Source: an uncultured bacterium (GTDB lineage Bacteria; Verrucomicrobiota; Kiritimatiellia; RFP12; UBA1067). Taken from it: a stretch of 64,000 nucleotides of DNA. Location: the NCBI GenBank assembly GCA_902761035.1, contig CACWIW010000002.1, positions 50,605 to 114,604 of the forward strand. The letters run 5' to 3'. Position 1 is the first letter of the stretch. Each line of letters opens with the position of its first letter. This document shows positions 7,516 to 15,382 of the stretch, in pieces. The notes beneath the pieces are model-generated. The model was not told the DNA's origin and ran no database searches. It saw only the letters and a program-made list of their open reading frames with translations. The position numbers and the translations under genes were made by a program.

Positions 7516-8874
7516 ATGAACAAGAATACAATCACCCGAGTTGCCGCAGTGGCGGCCGCAGTTGTGGCGACGGTACCCTCGTCGTCGCAAGCCATGATCC
7601 CCGAAGTGTCGGACGTCACGATGACGCAGTCGGCAACCCGCCGCGTCACTGTCACCTACCGGCTCTCCGACGCGCCAGCCGTCGTGACGCTGGATATCCA
7701 GACAAACGCAAACACGAGCGCGGCGGCGGACGATCCCGGCTGGACCTCGATCGGCGGCAGGAACATCTGCAACGCGCAGGGCGACGTATGGAAGAAAGTG
7801 TCCGGCAAGGATACGTACACGATCACGTGGCAACCAGACCAGGTCTGGACGGATGCGGAAGGCGAAGGCTTCAAGATTGATGCGAACGGCGCACGCGCTC
7901 GCGTGACCGCCTGGCCCGTTGACAACACGCCCAACTACATGGCGGTGGACATCACCGCGACGGGCGGTGCGGACACGCAGACCTACTACCCCGCCGCCGA
8001 CTTCGTACCCGGCAGCGTGACGAACAGCCTCTACAAGACCACGACGCTCCTCATGCGCAAGATCATGGCGAAGGACGTGATATGGACGATAGGAAGCGTG
8101 GCGGAGAGCGGACGGAACGCATCTCGTGAAACGCCGCATCAAGTGAAGTTAAACAGTAACTACTACATCGGCGTATTCGAGGTGACGCAGACGCAGTGGC
8201 AGCAAGTGACCGGTTACAATCCGTCCAACTTTACAACCGACCAGACGATGCGCCCCGTGGAGAAGGTCAGCTACACGGACATCCGCCAAGGAAAAGGAAC
8301 GGTATCGACCACCGCTTCCGCCACGGGCGGTGTCTATCCCGCCGATCCGTACGGCGACTCCTTCCTCGGACTGCTCCGCTCGAAAACTGGTATCGACTTC
8401 GACCTCCCGTCTGAGGCTCAATGGGAGTTTGCGGCCCGCGCGGGGAACGGCGAGGGGTACTGGGGCGACGGCTCGGCGATGAGGATCAGTTCAAATAAGG
8501 ACGTAGGGCTTGACGTGCTGGGGCGCTACCAGTACAACGGCGGCAAGATCGGGACGAACAGCGGAACGGACCCAACGGCGAACTGCGAGGCGACGAGCGG
8601 TACGGCAATCGTGGGGGCCTATCTGCCAAACTCCTGGGGCCTCTACGATGTACACGGCAACGTGTGGGAATGGTGCCTTGACTGGTATGCGGACAACATC
8701 ACGACCTTGAATGGCGCTGTCAATACTGCGTCGGGCGCATACCGCGTGCTGCGGGGCGGGAGCTGGGGCAACACGGCGGGCAACTGCCGACCGGCGTTTC
8801 GCGCCCGCGACACGCCGACGTCCCGCAACAACAGCTTCGGCTTCCGCGTCGCCTGTACCGCAGGACTACAATAG
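7516..8874 (+). CDS. Secreted SUMF/FGE-fold protein
   Basis: 452 residues with a Sec signal (MNKNTITRVAAVAAAVVATV, cleavage near SSQA). Residues about 25-190 are an Ig-like/beta domain. About 195-450 is the sulfatase-modifying-factor (C-type lectin-like) fold, with FEVTQTQWQQVTGYNPSNF, RPVEKVSY, LPSEAQWEFAARAG, YDVHGNVWEWCLDWY, VLRGGSW and the final FGFRVAC. The catalytic cysteine pair of true formylglycine-generating enzymes is not present in the RGGSW segment, so a binding role is more likely than sulfatase maturation. AAAGGAAACAAAGC precedes the ATG, 46 bases after the anti-sigma gene, so it is probably co-expressed. It lacks the heptapeptide tag. A paralogue is at 31183-32505. Confidence 0.85.
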   Translation: MNKNTITRVAAVAAAVVATVPSSSQAMIPEVSDVTMTQSATRRVTVTYRLSDAPAVVTLDIQTNANTSAAADDPGWTSIGGRNICNAQGDVWKKVSGKDTYTITWQPDQVWTDAEGEGFKIDANGARARVTAWPVDNTPNYMAVDITATGGADTQTYYPAADFVPGSVTNSLYKTTTLLMRKIMAKDVIWTIGSVAESGRNASRETPHQVKLNSNYYIGVFEVTQTQWQQVTGYNPSNFTTDQTMRPVEKVSYTDIRQGKGTVSTTASATGGVYPADPYGDSFLGLLRSKTGIDFDLPSEAQWEFAARAGNGEGYWGDGSAMRISSNKDVGLDVLGRYQYNGGKIGTNSGTDPTANCEATSGTAIVGAYLPNSWGLYDVHGNVWEWCLDWYADNITTLNGAVNTASGAYRVLRGGSWGNTAGNCRPAFRARDTPTSRNNSFGFRVACTAGLQ

Positions 8875-8950
8875 TCACTCCTCGCGACGCCAAACAAGCA
8901 ACAATCTGAAGGGCTGTCATTTTATTCAACGACAAACTAGAACAGACAAC

Positions 8951-9097
8951 GAAAATTATCCCCAATAATGCATTTTGGCATATTGGGGATAATTTTCTGC
9001 CTCTAGATTTATCCCCAATACGCCATTTTGACCCATTGGGGATAGTACACCCGCAAGGCCAAGGACGTGAAATGTTAGAATTCTCGCGTTCACGTCC
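8951..9097. repeat. Three evenly spaced palindromes (53-bp register)
   Basis: Palindrome 1 is a perfect 17-bp inverted repeat (8951-8967 and 8981-8997) with core tccccaat/attgggga. Palindrome 2 (9012-9019 and 9035-9042) repeats the same core with the same 15-base inner loop, and both loops contain cattttg. Palindrome 3 (ggacgtgaa/ttcacgtcc, 9063-9071 and 9089-9097) has different arms. The centres fall at about 8974, 9027 and 9080, which is 53 bases apart. They lie between the SUMF gene and a degraded ATPase gene, with no intact gene adjacent on the right. Confidence 0.6.
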
Positions 9098-9149
9098 AGT
9101 GCTAGTTTACGACGGAGAGCTTGATCCACGGCTCGCAGGGTGCGGATTG

Positions 9150-9474
9150 TCAGATCCGTGTGAGCCATTCCCGAAGAAATGGATTGAAAATCTTGTATTC
9201 CTTTTCATGGTAGTAGAGCACTCCACGCTCGACAAGCGTTCCCAGAGCCCGCTTGACCGTGGGTGCGGACGACAACCCCGCACGTTCAATGAAATCCGCC
9301 GAGAAAACATGTTTTCCGCCAAACCTCGCAACCGCCAGCAAGGCCTTCATCTGATATTTCGACAGGTTCTCCGTCTGTATCTCGAACGCCGAAGATTCCT
9401 GCTTCAAAACCAATTGCACGCCCTTGCTTATGTCATCGACCTTTTACAACGCACCCGTACTCAAATGGTTTCAT
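9150..9474 (-). pseudogene. Internally deleted ATPase relic
   Basis: A promoter and Shine-Dalgarno lead to an ATG at 9474 and the peptide MKPFEYGCVVKGR, a typical start for stand-alone ATPases, but a stop follows at 9433. In the next frame DDISKGVQLVLKQESSAFEI continues into a winged-helix-like C-terminus (LSKYQMKALLAVARFGG; APTVKRALGTLVERGVL) ending at 9150. The whole P-loop ATPase core is missing, so this is a deletion derivative with only the two ends left, shifted by one base at the joint. Confidence 0.65.
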
Positions 9475-9497
9475 AGCTATTTTTCCTTTCGGCAGAC

Positions 9498-9570
9498 AGT
9501 ATATCGCAGCATTCAGGTGTACGTCAATCTGAAATTAAACAAATCTGTTTAAAACAATTCTGTTTAATTT
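9498..9570 (-). promoter_or_regulatory. Promoter and palindromes upstream of the ATPase relic
   Basis: Minus strand TTGACG (9527-9522), an 18-base spacer and TATACT (9503-9498) form a near-consensus promoter with the same hexamers and spacing as the ATPase gene at 11151. Just upstream are two tandem palindromes, aaacaaatctgttta (9537-9551) and aaacaattctgttta (9552-9566), enclosed in an outer inverted repeat aattaaaca/tgtttaatt. Confidence 0.6.
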
Positions 9571-9759
9571 TCTCATAACGACGTCCCCACACGCACACGA
9601 TTTTCTCAAGGTTGCACCAAGGCTGTTTCGTCCGCCCGCCGTCGCAGAGCAATCTCCTGTCATCGTCAGCAACACTACCTCGCCGGGCTTGAAGTCGCGC
9701 TCGAGCGTTATCTCGCCGCTGTTGCGCGTCTCCCCGCCAGGATATGACACCATATTCAT
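9535..9759 (-). pseudogene. Fragment of a GH95-like C-terminal domain
   Basis: Directly after the CE15 stop, a short frame contains TRNSGEITLERDFKPGEVV and LTMTGDCSATAG. This nearly matches TRNSGEATLERDFKPGEVV and LTMTEDCAATAG near the C-terminus of the GH95-like protein (around 13000-13100). No rest of the enzyme is present, so it looks like a duplicated or recombined remnant. It might be read as a small reading frame overlapping the CE15 stop, but function is doubtful. Confidence 0.55.
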
Positions 9760-11090
9760 CAACGCCTTATGCCGAACTCGCGGTCCGCGAAGTCGATCAT
9801 CCACATCCAGTCGTGCGCGGCGATGCCGTGCTGCTCGCTGCGACGCACGTAACCAAAGCTTTCGCCGATGCCTGCGGTCGAGTAGTTGTCGGGATAAGGA
9901 ACGTCCGGCATGGTGCCGCGGCCAAGGAACGCCCACACCGGCGCTGCGGCGCGGCAGGCGAGATACTCGCCCTTGGTGTGCATCCACTTACTCGTGTCGA
10001 AGCCTTCGACCAGGAGGGCGCGCGGCGCGACGGCGGCGAGAAGGAGGTGCTGGTCGAAGTCAAGCGTCTCCCACGGCCTGTCTGCATACTTGCGGTATGC
10101 CTTGCAGTACCAGTGCGTGAACATCGCATTCTCGGTAGCGGTGTTCTCGCCATAGTCGCGCTTGGCGAGGGGTGCGCCGCCGCCGCCGGTCTGGTTTGGC
10201 ACGCACACGGCGAAACGCTCGTCGCGCGCGGCCGCCAGAAGCGCTGCCTTGCCGAGGCGCGAGCATCCCGTCACCACGCTGCGCTTCGCATCGAGAAGGG
10301 GATCCGCCTCGGCGTAGTCGAGACCGCGCGAAAGCGCCCAGGCCCATGCACCGAGCGCCGTGGGGTTGTCGTCCCTGGATTCATCGCGCTTCGGCCAGAG
10401 GTCGAATACGCCGGTGTACGCGAACGGATCCTGCCGGAACGCGGGATCCCGCTCCTTGAACGATGGATCGGGCGACACTTCGCAGTAGCAGGCGCTCATG
10501 ACGGCGTAGCCGCGCGCGAGCAGCATTCCGATCGGCAGGATACTGTTGCTGTTCGGATCGCACATGACGCCGCGCGTACGGGCAGAGGATTTGTTGCCGT
10601 CCGTCTTCGGTCCAGACCGCGTCCACGCCTGCTGCACGGGGATGTCTGTGTTGGGCACAAGCTCGTGGTTGCCGCGATAGTTGAGAAAAAGGATGACGGG
10701 CGACGGAGCCTTCGCGTGGCGCGGGATGAATACTATCCAGTTTATGCAGGGACCGGTCTTATCCTTCTTGAACCACATCTTCACCTGCTTGCGGATGCAG
10801 TAGCCCGCGAGAGCCTTCTTCTTGACGTCCCAGACCTCTGTGACCACGGCCTCGGGCGCGGGCGGCGGCTGCCCGTACATTTCGCGCGCGAATATGTCAA
10901 GTATCTCGGCGCGGCGCCGAGGCCAGTCCGCAGGGGACTTCACCTTCGTTCCGTCGATGAAGGTCAGCGGGTCTTCGAGTGTGTATGGGTGTATCTTGGA
11001 TTCGTCGTAGTTCGGCTGGCGGTACGTGGCGGCGGCGGTGGGAAGCGCCATGGCGACAGCGCAGAAAAAGAATAGGGTTGTCGTTTTCAT
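9759..11090 (-). CDS. CE15-type glucuronoyl esterase
   Basis: 443 residues with a Sec signal (MKTTTLFFFCAVAMALPTAAA). An alpha/beta-hydrolase with the CE15 signature GCSRLGK (nucleophile Ser, about residue 280), NQTGGGGA after it, and the late HG..AHDWMWMIDFAD segment supplying the catalytic His. NYRGNHELVPNTDIPV near residue 105 is typical of the family. CE15 enzymes cleave ester links between glucuronic acid side chains of xylan and lignin. The start at 11090 is chosen because it gives an intact signal peptide; the upstream ATG overlaps the -10 box. The gene ends at the start of the GH95-like fragment. Confidence 0.88.
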   Translation of the reverse strand: MKTTTLFFFCAVAMALPTAAATYRQPNYDESKIHPYTLEDPLTFIDGTKVKSPADWPRRRAEILDIFAREMYGQPPPAPEAVVTEVWDVKKKALAGYCIRKQVKMWFKKDKTGPCINWIVFIPRHAKAPSPVILFLNYRGNHELVPNTDIPVQQAWTRSGPKTDGNKSSARTRGVMCDPNSNSILPIGMLLARGYAVMSACYCEVSPDPSFKERDPAFRQDPFAYTGVFDLWPKRDESRDDNPTALGAWAWALSRGLDYAEADPLLDAKRSVVTGCSRLGKAALLAAARDERFAVCVPNQTGGGGAPLAKRDYGENTATENAMFTHWYCKAYRKYADRPWETLDFDQHLLLAAVAPRALLVEGFDTSKWMHTKGEYLACRAAAPVWAFLGRGTMPDVPYPDNYSTAGIGESFGYVRRSEQHGIAAHDWMWMIDFADREFGIRR

Positions 11091-11096
11091 GGTATA

Positions 11097-11126
11097 ATTA
11101 TAACACGAGGTAGTTGCATTTGACAA
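11097..11126 (-). promoter_or_regulatory. Sigma70-type promoter, possibly leaderless, for CE15 gene
   Basis: Minus strand TTGTCA (11126-11121), an 18-base spacer and TATAAT (11102-11097). The ATG at 11090 begins only 6 bases after the -10 box, so transcription would start at or beside the start codon, implying a leaderless mRNA. Confidence 0.55.
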
Positions 11127-11150
11127 TCCTATTCATTTCATTTCCCTAAA

Positions 11151-12455
11151 TCATTTGGACAGCAAGAAGCGACAGATGGGCACAATCCTGACAGTCAAGC
11201 CGTCGTGGGTCTCCTCCCCCTCCTCGTCGCGCGTGATGATGGTGAGGTCTCCACACCCGGTGGCCTTTGCCGCCTCTAAAAGTCCTGCAAGTTCGCGCGT
11301 ACGCGTTTCCGCATCCGACATGTCCCAAGTGGCCTGAATTAGCCGCTTGACTTCATCCCCCTCCGACACGACAAAATCACACTCTCCCGATTCGCTGAAG
11401 TAAGACAATTCCTCGTTATGTCCCTTTCGGCGAATTAGCTCAAGGTAAACGGTGTTCTCCAGCCGCTTTCCGTCATCATCGGATTGAAGCGGAATGACCG
11501 CCGAACGAAGTCCCACATCACTCACGTAATACTTGCCTGGAAGCGAAATCTCGCTTTTCACGGATCGCGAGTAGAGGTCAAGTTTTCGGACCAGGTAGAT
11601 GGACTGCGCCCATACAAGCCAGTCATAGAGATCGTCCTTGGTCACTTTCCGCCCGGAGGCCTTGATCTCCCTGAAAATGGCGTTTACCGAGAGCCTGCTG
11701 GCAATCGTCGTCATCACGCGCTTGAGGAAATAGCGCACCATCTGCGGTTTGGATATCTGCCAATGTTCTACTAGGTCTCGCAGGAGCATGACGTCGAAAT
11801 AGTCCTGCAACTTGCGGTATTTCTCGCTGAGGATGGGCATAAGTGTCGGTTCCGGCATCCCGCCAAGACGGTTGTATTCATCAAAGGCGATTTGAACGCG
11901 GGCCTTGTCCTGCTCAAGATGAGAGTCTGCGTCAATGCCCTTGAACCGCAGAAATTCCCTGAAGCTCAGCGGCCAGACCTCAATCTCATGCGGCCAACCC
12001 CTGAGTGCGCTCTTCATTTCCACGGACAACGTGCTGGCATTGCTTCCGGAAATGTAGAGATGCCTGCACGAACCCTTGAAGAGGCGCAACACGAAATATT
12101 CCCAGCCCTTGACAAGCGGCAGTTCATCGAAAAACATCCAAACGTCCTTCAATTCCGTCGCTGGATACATTTCACGGTAGGCTTGAAGAATGAGATCCAA
12201 TTCTTCCACTGCCATGTACTTGATTCGTTCGTCGTCAAAACCAATCCAAAGGACATTTTCCTTCCTGACGCCATTCGCAAGAAGTCGGTTGATCGTGATC
12301 TCCATCAAGGTTGACTTCCCACAACGACGTACCCCCGGGATGGTGACGATTTCATTCCCGTCAATTGGCAAAGAAACATCTCTGTCGATAACCGAAAATG
12401 GCATTTCCGACTGCTTCTGCGCAATCAGGGTCTTGAAGATGTCCTTTTTATTCAT
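11151..12455 (-). CDS. P-loop ATPase with DUF4143-like C-terminus
   Basis: 434 residues. Walker A is PGVRRCGKSTLM (about 38-49), Walker B VWMFFDELPLV (about 104-114), and LYISGSNASTLS is sensor-like (about 132). After a helical WEYFVLR..WPLSFREFLRFKG segment, the C-terminal half (YDWLVWAQSIYLVRKLDLYS, KYYVSDVGLRSAVI, NTVYLELIRRKGH, ECDFVVSEGDEVKRLIQ) matches the PD-(D/E)XK-like DUF4143 domain, with the D and a possible QAT motif. Such stand-alone ATPase/nuclease-fold proteins are abundant in PVC and Bacteroidota genomes but without established function. It has its own promoter and sits alone between secreted enzymes, so it is probably an autonomous accessory gene. Confidence 0.85.
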   Translation of the reverse strand: MNKKDIFKTLIAQKQSEMPFSVIDRDVSLPIDGNEIVTIPGVRRCGKSTLMEITINRLLANGVRKENVLWIGFDDERIKYMAVEELDLILQAYREMYPATELKDVWMFFDELPLVKGWEYFVLRLFKGSCRHLYISGSNASTLSVEMKSALRGWPHEIEVWPLSFREFLRFKGIDADSHLEQDKARVQIAFDEYNRLGGMPEPTLMPILSEKYRKLQDYFDVMLLRDLVEHWQISKPQMVRYFLKRVMTTIASRLSVNAIFREIKASGRKVTKDDLYDWLVWAQSIYLVRKLDLYSRSVKSEISLPGKYYVSDVGLRSAVIPLQSDDDGKRLENTVYLELIRRKGHNEELSYFSESGECDFVVSEGDEVKRLIQATWDMSDAETRTRELAGLLEAAKATGCGDLTIITRDEEGEETHDGLTVRIVPICRFLLSK

Positions 12456-12472
12456 GATGGTTTTCCTTTTTT

Positions 12473-12541
12473 AACGGACACAATATGCCTAATGTTTCCG
12501 TTTTTAAAGGAAGTATATCACGTTTCTGTACCCACCGTCAA
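12473..12541 (-). promoter_or_regulatory. Promoter and inverted repeat of DUF4143 ATPase
   Basis: Minus strand TTGACG (12541-12536), an 18-base spacer and TATACT (12517-12512) form a strong promoter. An inverted repeat aacgga/tccgtt (12473-12478 and 12497-12502, loop 18), extendable with mismatches, lies in the expected 5' untranslated region before the ATG at 12455. Confidence 0.55.
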
Positions 12542-12567
12542 GAGGGGGAATCATACCTGACTATTCG

Positions 12568-12878
12568 TTAGGGCCGGCACCCCATACCATCCTTCATCTC
12601 GAAGGAGACGAGGAAGCGCTCCTTGCGCGTAGGATCTTGACGCCGCGCACCCAGAACGTACATTTCATGCCCATCGGGTTCGCGCCCAGGCGGATGGAAA
12701 CGACGTCGTCCAGCGTGTCGCAGTCGTCCAGCACGACGTAGCGCTTCTCCCATCCGTTCATCGGCGCGGAAAACTTGAGGTGCCGGTCCGAGCCGTTTGA
12801 AAAGACGAGCATCAGGTTCTGCGTCTTGAAGTCGTTCTCCACCTTGTCCTGACTGTCCCACGGGACGCCCACGCCAAT
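12568..12878 (-). pseudogene. Scrambled fragments of a secreted protein C-terminus
   Basis: One frame (12594-12872) reads a beta-domain (QNLMLVFSNGSDRHLKFSAPM, then NPMGMKCTFWVRGVKIL) that looks like the tail of a carbohydrate-active protein. Another frame at 12570-12610 reads ERFLVSFEMKDG, close to CFLVSAEMKGG of the adjacent GH95-like enzyme. GKPGESFSLVD at about 12900 is in a third arrangement. No start site serves these pieces. They look like decayed duplicate sequence fused to the 3' end of the GH95-like gene. Confidence 0.45.
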
Positions 12879-15323
12879 CTACGAGCGAGAACGATTCGCC
12901 GGGCTTCCCGCCACGCGCGACGGGTGCCTCCGCATCGGTGTACACATCCCCGGCGCGTCAAAGGAGATCGGCGAGAGTACGCCCGCCGTCGCAGCACAAT
13001 CTTCTGTCATCGTCAGCGACACTACCTCGCCGGGCTTGAAGTCGCGCTCGAGCGTCGCCTCGCCGCTGTTGCGCGTCCTGCCGCGCGTCCAGCCTGACAC
13101 TGGGACAACGGGCGTCCCGCCCGTTGGGTCCACCAGCCGAAACCGCCCGCCCTTCTCGCTCTTCACCTCCACGCGCACGACCTTGCCGCCCTTCATCTCG
13201 GCGGAGACGAGGAAGCACCCCTTCGCGCGCAGGTTCTCGAACTTCGCGTCCGCGCCCGTCCAGTTGGGAAACACCTTCACAATGCCGTGGTCGCACTGGA
13301 TGAACATCGACTGGATGAACTCCATCGTACCAAGCTTCTCCATGCCGTGTACGTTGTCGTGGAGGTGGAAGTTCTTCTGCATGAGGGGACGCAGCTGGTA
13401 CTTCTTGAACATGTCGATCACCTCAGCCGCCGGATAGCCCACGCGGGCCGCGATTGAATACAGCTTCGGAGTCTGGTTGATGTTCCCGCAGACCCTCTTC
13501 GGCGAACACGTGGCGATTACGCCGTTTATCCCGTTCGTGGCAAGCGTGCGCGTCTCGTCCGTGATGTCGAACGCATAGTTCTCACCAGGTATCACGTTCT
13601 CAAGGAAGATGATGCCGCCGCCGGGGTTCGTGGGCCATTTGACGTTCGTCTCGGTGCTGGTGTACATGCGCACGTTCTTTCCGTTCACGGGCATCGCGTT
13701 CACCGGCTGGTCGGCAAGGTGGTCACGGAAATCCTTCCATGCGGCGAACTTCGCCTCGGACACTTCAATCCCCATTTCGCGCAGGACCGGCGCCACATCG
13801 ACGAGCGTCGCGAAAAGATGCTTCAGGAAACCAAGCGCGGACGCGCTGTTCTTCTCAAGCTGACTGCTTTCCCAATGCGAGTCCCAGACGTTGTAGCGGT
13901 AGGCCGCGACGGAGCGCGGCCCTCCCATAACTTCCTTCTCGCACCACTTGAGGAAGAAGTTCGCCGTCTTGTCGAGAACCGGCCACACCTTCTTGAGGTA
14001 GGCGCGGTCGAGCGTGTACTCCCAATGCGTACACATCACGGCGCACTGGAACGCGCCGTCCGAGACCTGGCCCAGACTGGTCGTGTCTCCTTCGGCGCTT
14101 GCTCCCCACGGCCCCATCGCCACGGGATAGAGCGCGGCGTCGTCGATGCCGTTCGCGAGATCGGTGCGGCGGTCGAGATAGTGCCGGCTCTTTTTGTAGA
14201 ACACCTTACGGTGATGGTCAAGTGCCTGAATATTTTCCTTGGCGTTGCGAATTGCCTGCGACAGATAGGCTATCAGCGGATCGGGCATCGTGTCGGCGAC
14301 CTCGCACCGGTTCGCGGCAAAGCATCCATAGTAGGTGGAAACGTAGTTGTAGTTCAGGTGAAAGTCGTTGTGCCACTTCGGATCGTCGCGCGTCACCCAG
14401 ATGCCGTAGAGACCGGGCGGGAACTTGCCGGACCGCACACCCGCGCCGAGCAGATATACCTGTCCGTGGTAGAAGCGGTCGAGCTCCGCGTCGCCCGTCG
14501 TGACGCGGCTGCGGTTCCACCACTCCTTCCACCATGCAACGTGCGCCGCCTTGATCTGGACGAGTTCTTCCCATGTGAAGCGCCGGGCGGGATTGGTGGA
14601 GACGATGAACGCAAATGGCTTGTTCGCATGGATTGAAGCGTTGGCCCGCGCTTCGATTCCGTTGACGTTCGAGAGCGCGGAGAATTCCGCGCCAAGTGCG
14701 CTCACGGCGGCGGTGGCATTCGTCGTCCAGCCGCGAGGATCGTCCTTGGGCAGCAGGTTCAACGTGGAACGCTTCACCCAGAAGCCATTGTCGGAGATAC
14801 CCGCCTCCACCGGAAACGATTTCTTCTGGTTGTGCGCGACGATGCGGAGGATCCATGTGTCGTCCGTATCCGAAACTCCTGAAATGACGAGCAGGTCTTC
14901 ATCCGCCGCCACATAGCTTTCGAGTCTCACCTTGCCCTTCCCGAACTTGCCTTCGGTGACGAGCGTCGCCGTGGGCAAGTCGAGCGTGTCGGTCGACGAG
15001 ACCGTCTTCAATCCTGGAGCGACGATGAGGTCGGCGAACGAGATCGGGCCGATGTTGTGTTCCTTCTTGCCGTATGTGAAGTCGCCGCAGCTCCAGAGAT
15101 CGCCGCGCGTCAGCACGAACTTCTTGTGGTTGACGTCGCCGCCGTTCACCGCGCCAAGCGAGCCGTTGCCGAGCAGCGCGGCTGTGGGGAGGTCCGTGCT
15201 GTACGACGAACCCGGCTTGGCGCTCTCCCACGTCGGGTTGAACGCCGCCGGATTCGGGAACTCCACCGCCCGCACTACCGTCATTACGCAGATTGTCCCC
15301 GCTACCATTATCAGTTTATTCAT
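12879..15323 (-). CDS. GH95-like (alpha/alpha)6 glycosidase, C-terminus disturbed
   Basis: 814 residues with a Sec signal (MNKLIMVAGTICVMTVVRA). The N-terminal beta-sandwich begins with PTAALLGNGSLGAVNGG and LTRGDLWSCG. The helical barrel holds LYGIWVTRDDPKWHNDFHLNYNY (about 315), MGPWGAS, LGQVSDGAFQCAVMCTHWEYTLD (about 430) and FHLHDNVHGMEKLGTMEFIQSMF (about 660), resembling GH95 alpha-fucosidase/galactosidase and related clan GH-L enzymes. SAEMKGGKVVRVEVKSEKGG starts the C-terminal beta domain. The last ~40 residues are low complexity and contain a hairpin repeat (13107-13125), and homologous fragments lie beyond the stop, so a late frameshift or rearrangement is likely. Exact sugar specificity is not readable. 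Confidence 0.75.
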   Translation of the reverse strand: MNKLIMVAGTICVMTVVRAVEFPNPAAFNPTWESAKPGSSYSTDLPTAALLGNGSLGAVNGGDVNHKKFVLTRGDLWSCGDFTYGKKEHNIGPISFADLIVAPGLKTVSSTDTLDLPTATLVTEGKFGKGKVRLESYVAADEDLLVISGVSDTDDTWILRIVAHNQKKSFPVEAGISDNGFWVKRSTLNLLPKDDPRGWTTNATAAVSALGAEFSALSNVNGIEARANASIHANKPFAFIVSTNPARRFTWEELVQIKAAHVAWWKEWWNRSRVTTGDAELDRFYHGQVYLLGAGVRSGKFPPGLYGIWVTRDDPKWHNDFHLNYNYVSTYYGCFAANRCEVADTMPDPLIAYLSQAIRNAKENIQALDHHRKVFYKKSRHYLDRRTDLANGIDDAALYPVAMGPWGASAEGDTTSLGQVSDGAFQCAVMCTHWEYTLDRAYLKKVWPVLDKTANFFLKWCEKEVMGGPRSVAAYRYNVWDSHWESSQLEKNSASALGFLKHLFATLVDVAPVLREMGIEVSEAKFAAWKDFRDHLADQPVNAMPVNGKNVRMYTSTETNVKWPTNPGGGIIFLENVIPGENYAFDITDETRTLATNGINGVIATCSPKRVCGNINQTPKLYSIAARVGYPAAEVIDMFKKYQLRPLMQKNFHLHDNVHGMEKLGTMEFIQSMFIQCDHGIVKVFPNWTGADAKFENLRAKGCFLVSAEMKGGKVVRVEVKSEKGGRFRLVDPTGGTPVVPVSGWTRGRTRNSGEATLERDFKPGEVVSLTMTEDCAATAGVLSPISFDAPGMCTPMRRHPSRVAGSPANRSRS
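13107..13125 (+). repeat. 19-bp hairpin repeat (aac-stem-gtt family), in coding sequence
   Basis: aacgggcg-tcc-cgcccgtt is a perfect 8-bp stem with a 3-base loop, read in frame as part of GGTPVVP in the GH95-like protein. Related copies are at 16842-16860, 18596-18614 and 47269-47287. Confidence 0.65.
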
Positions 15324-15382
15324 TTTGGCTTGTCCTTCCAAAACTATTTTTATCCAAATATTCAGATTGCGTTATTGAGCAG

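Noticed and set aside
8740..8874. Diversity-generating retroelement variable region at the end of the SUMF-fold gene
   Set aside because: The C-terminal fold is of the right type, but no reverse transcriptase and no template repeat copy are visible in the window.
9036..9476. Plus-strand gene over the ATPase relic
   Set aside because: No ribosome site and no protein-like pattern; it is opposite the recognisable ATPase C-terminus.
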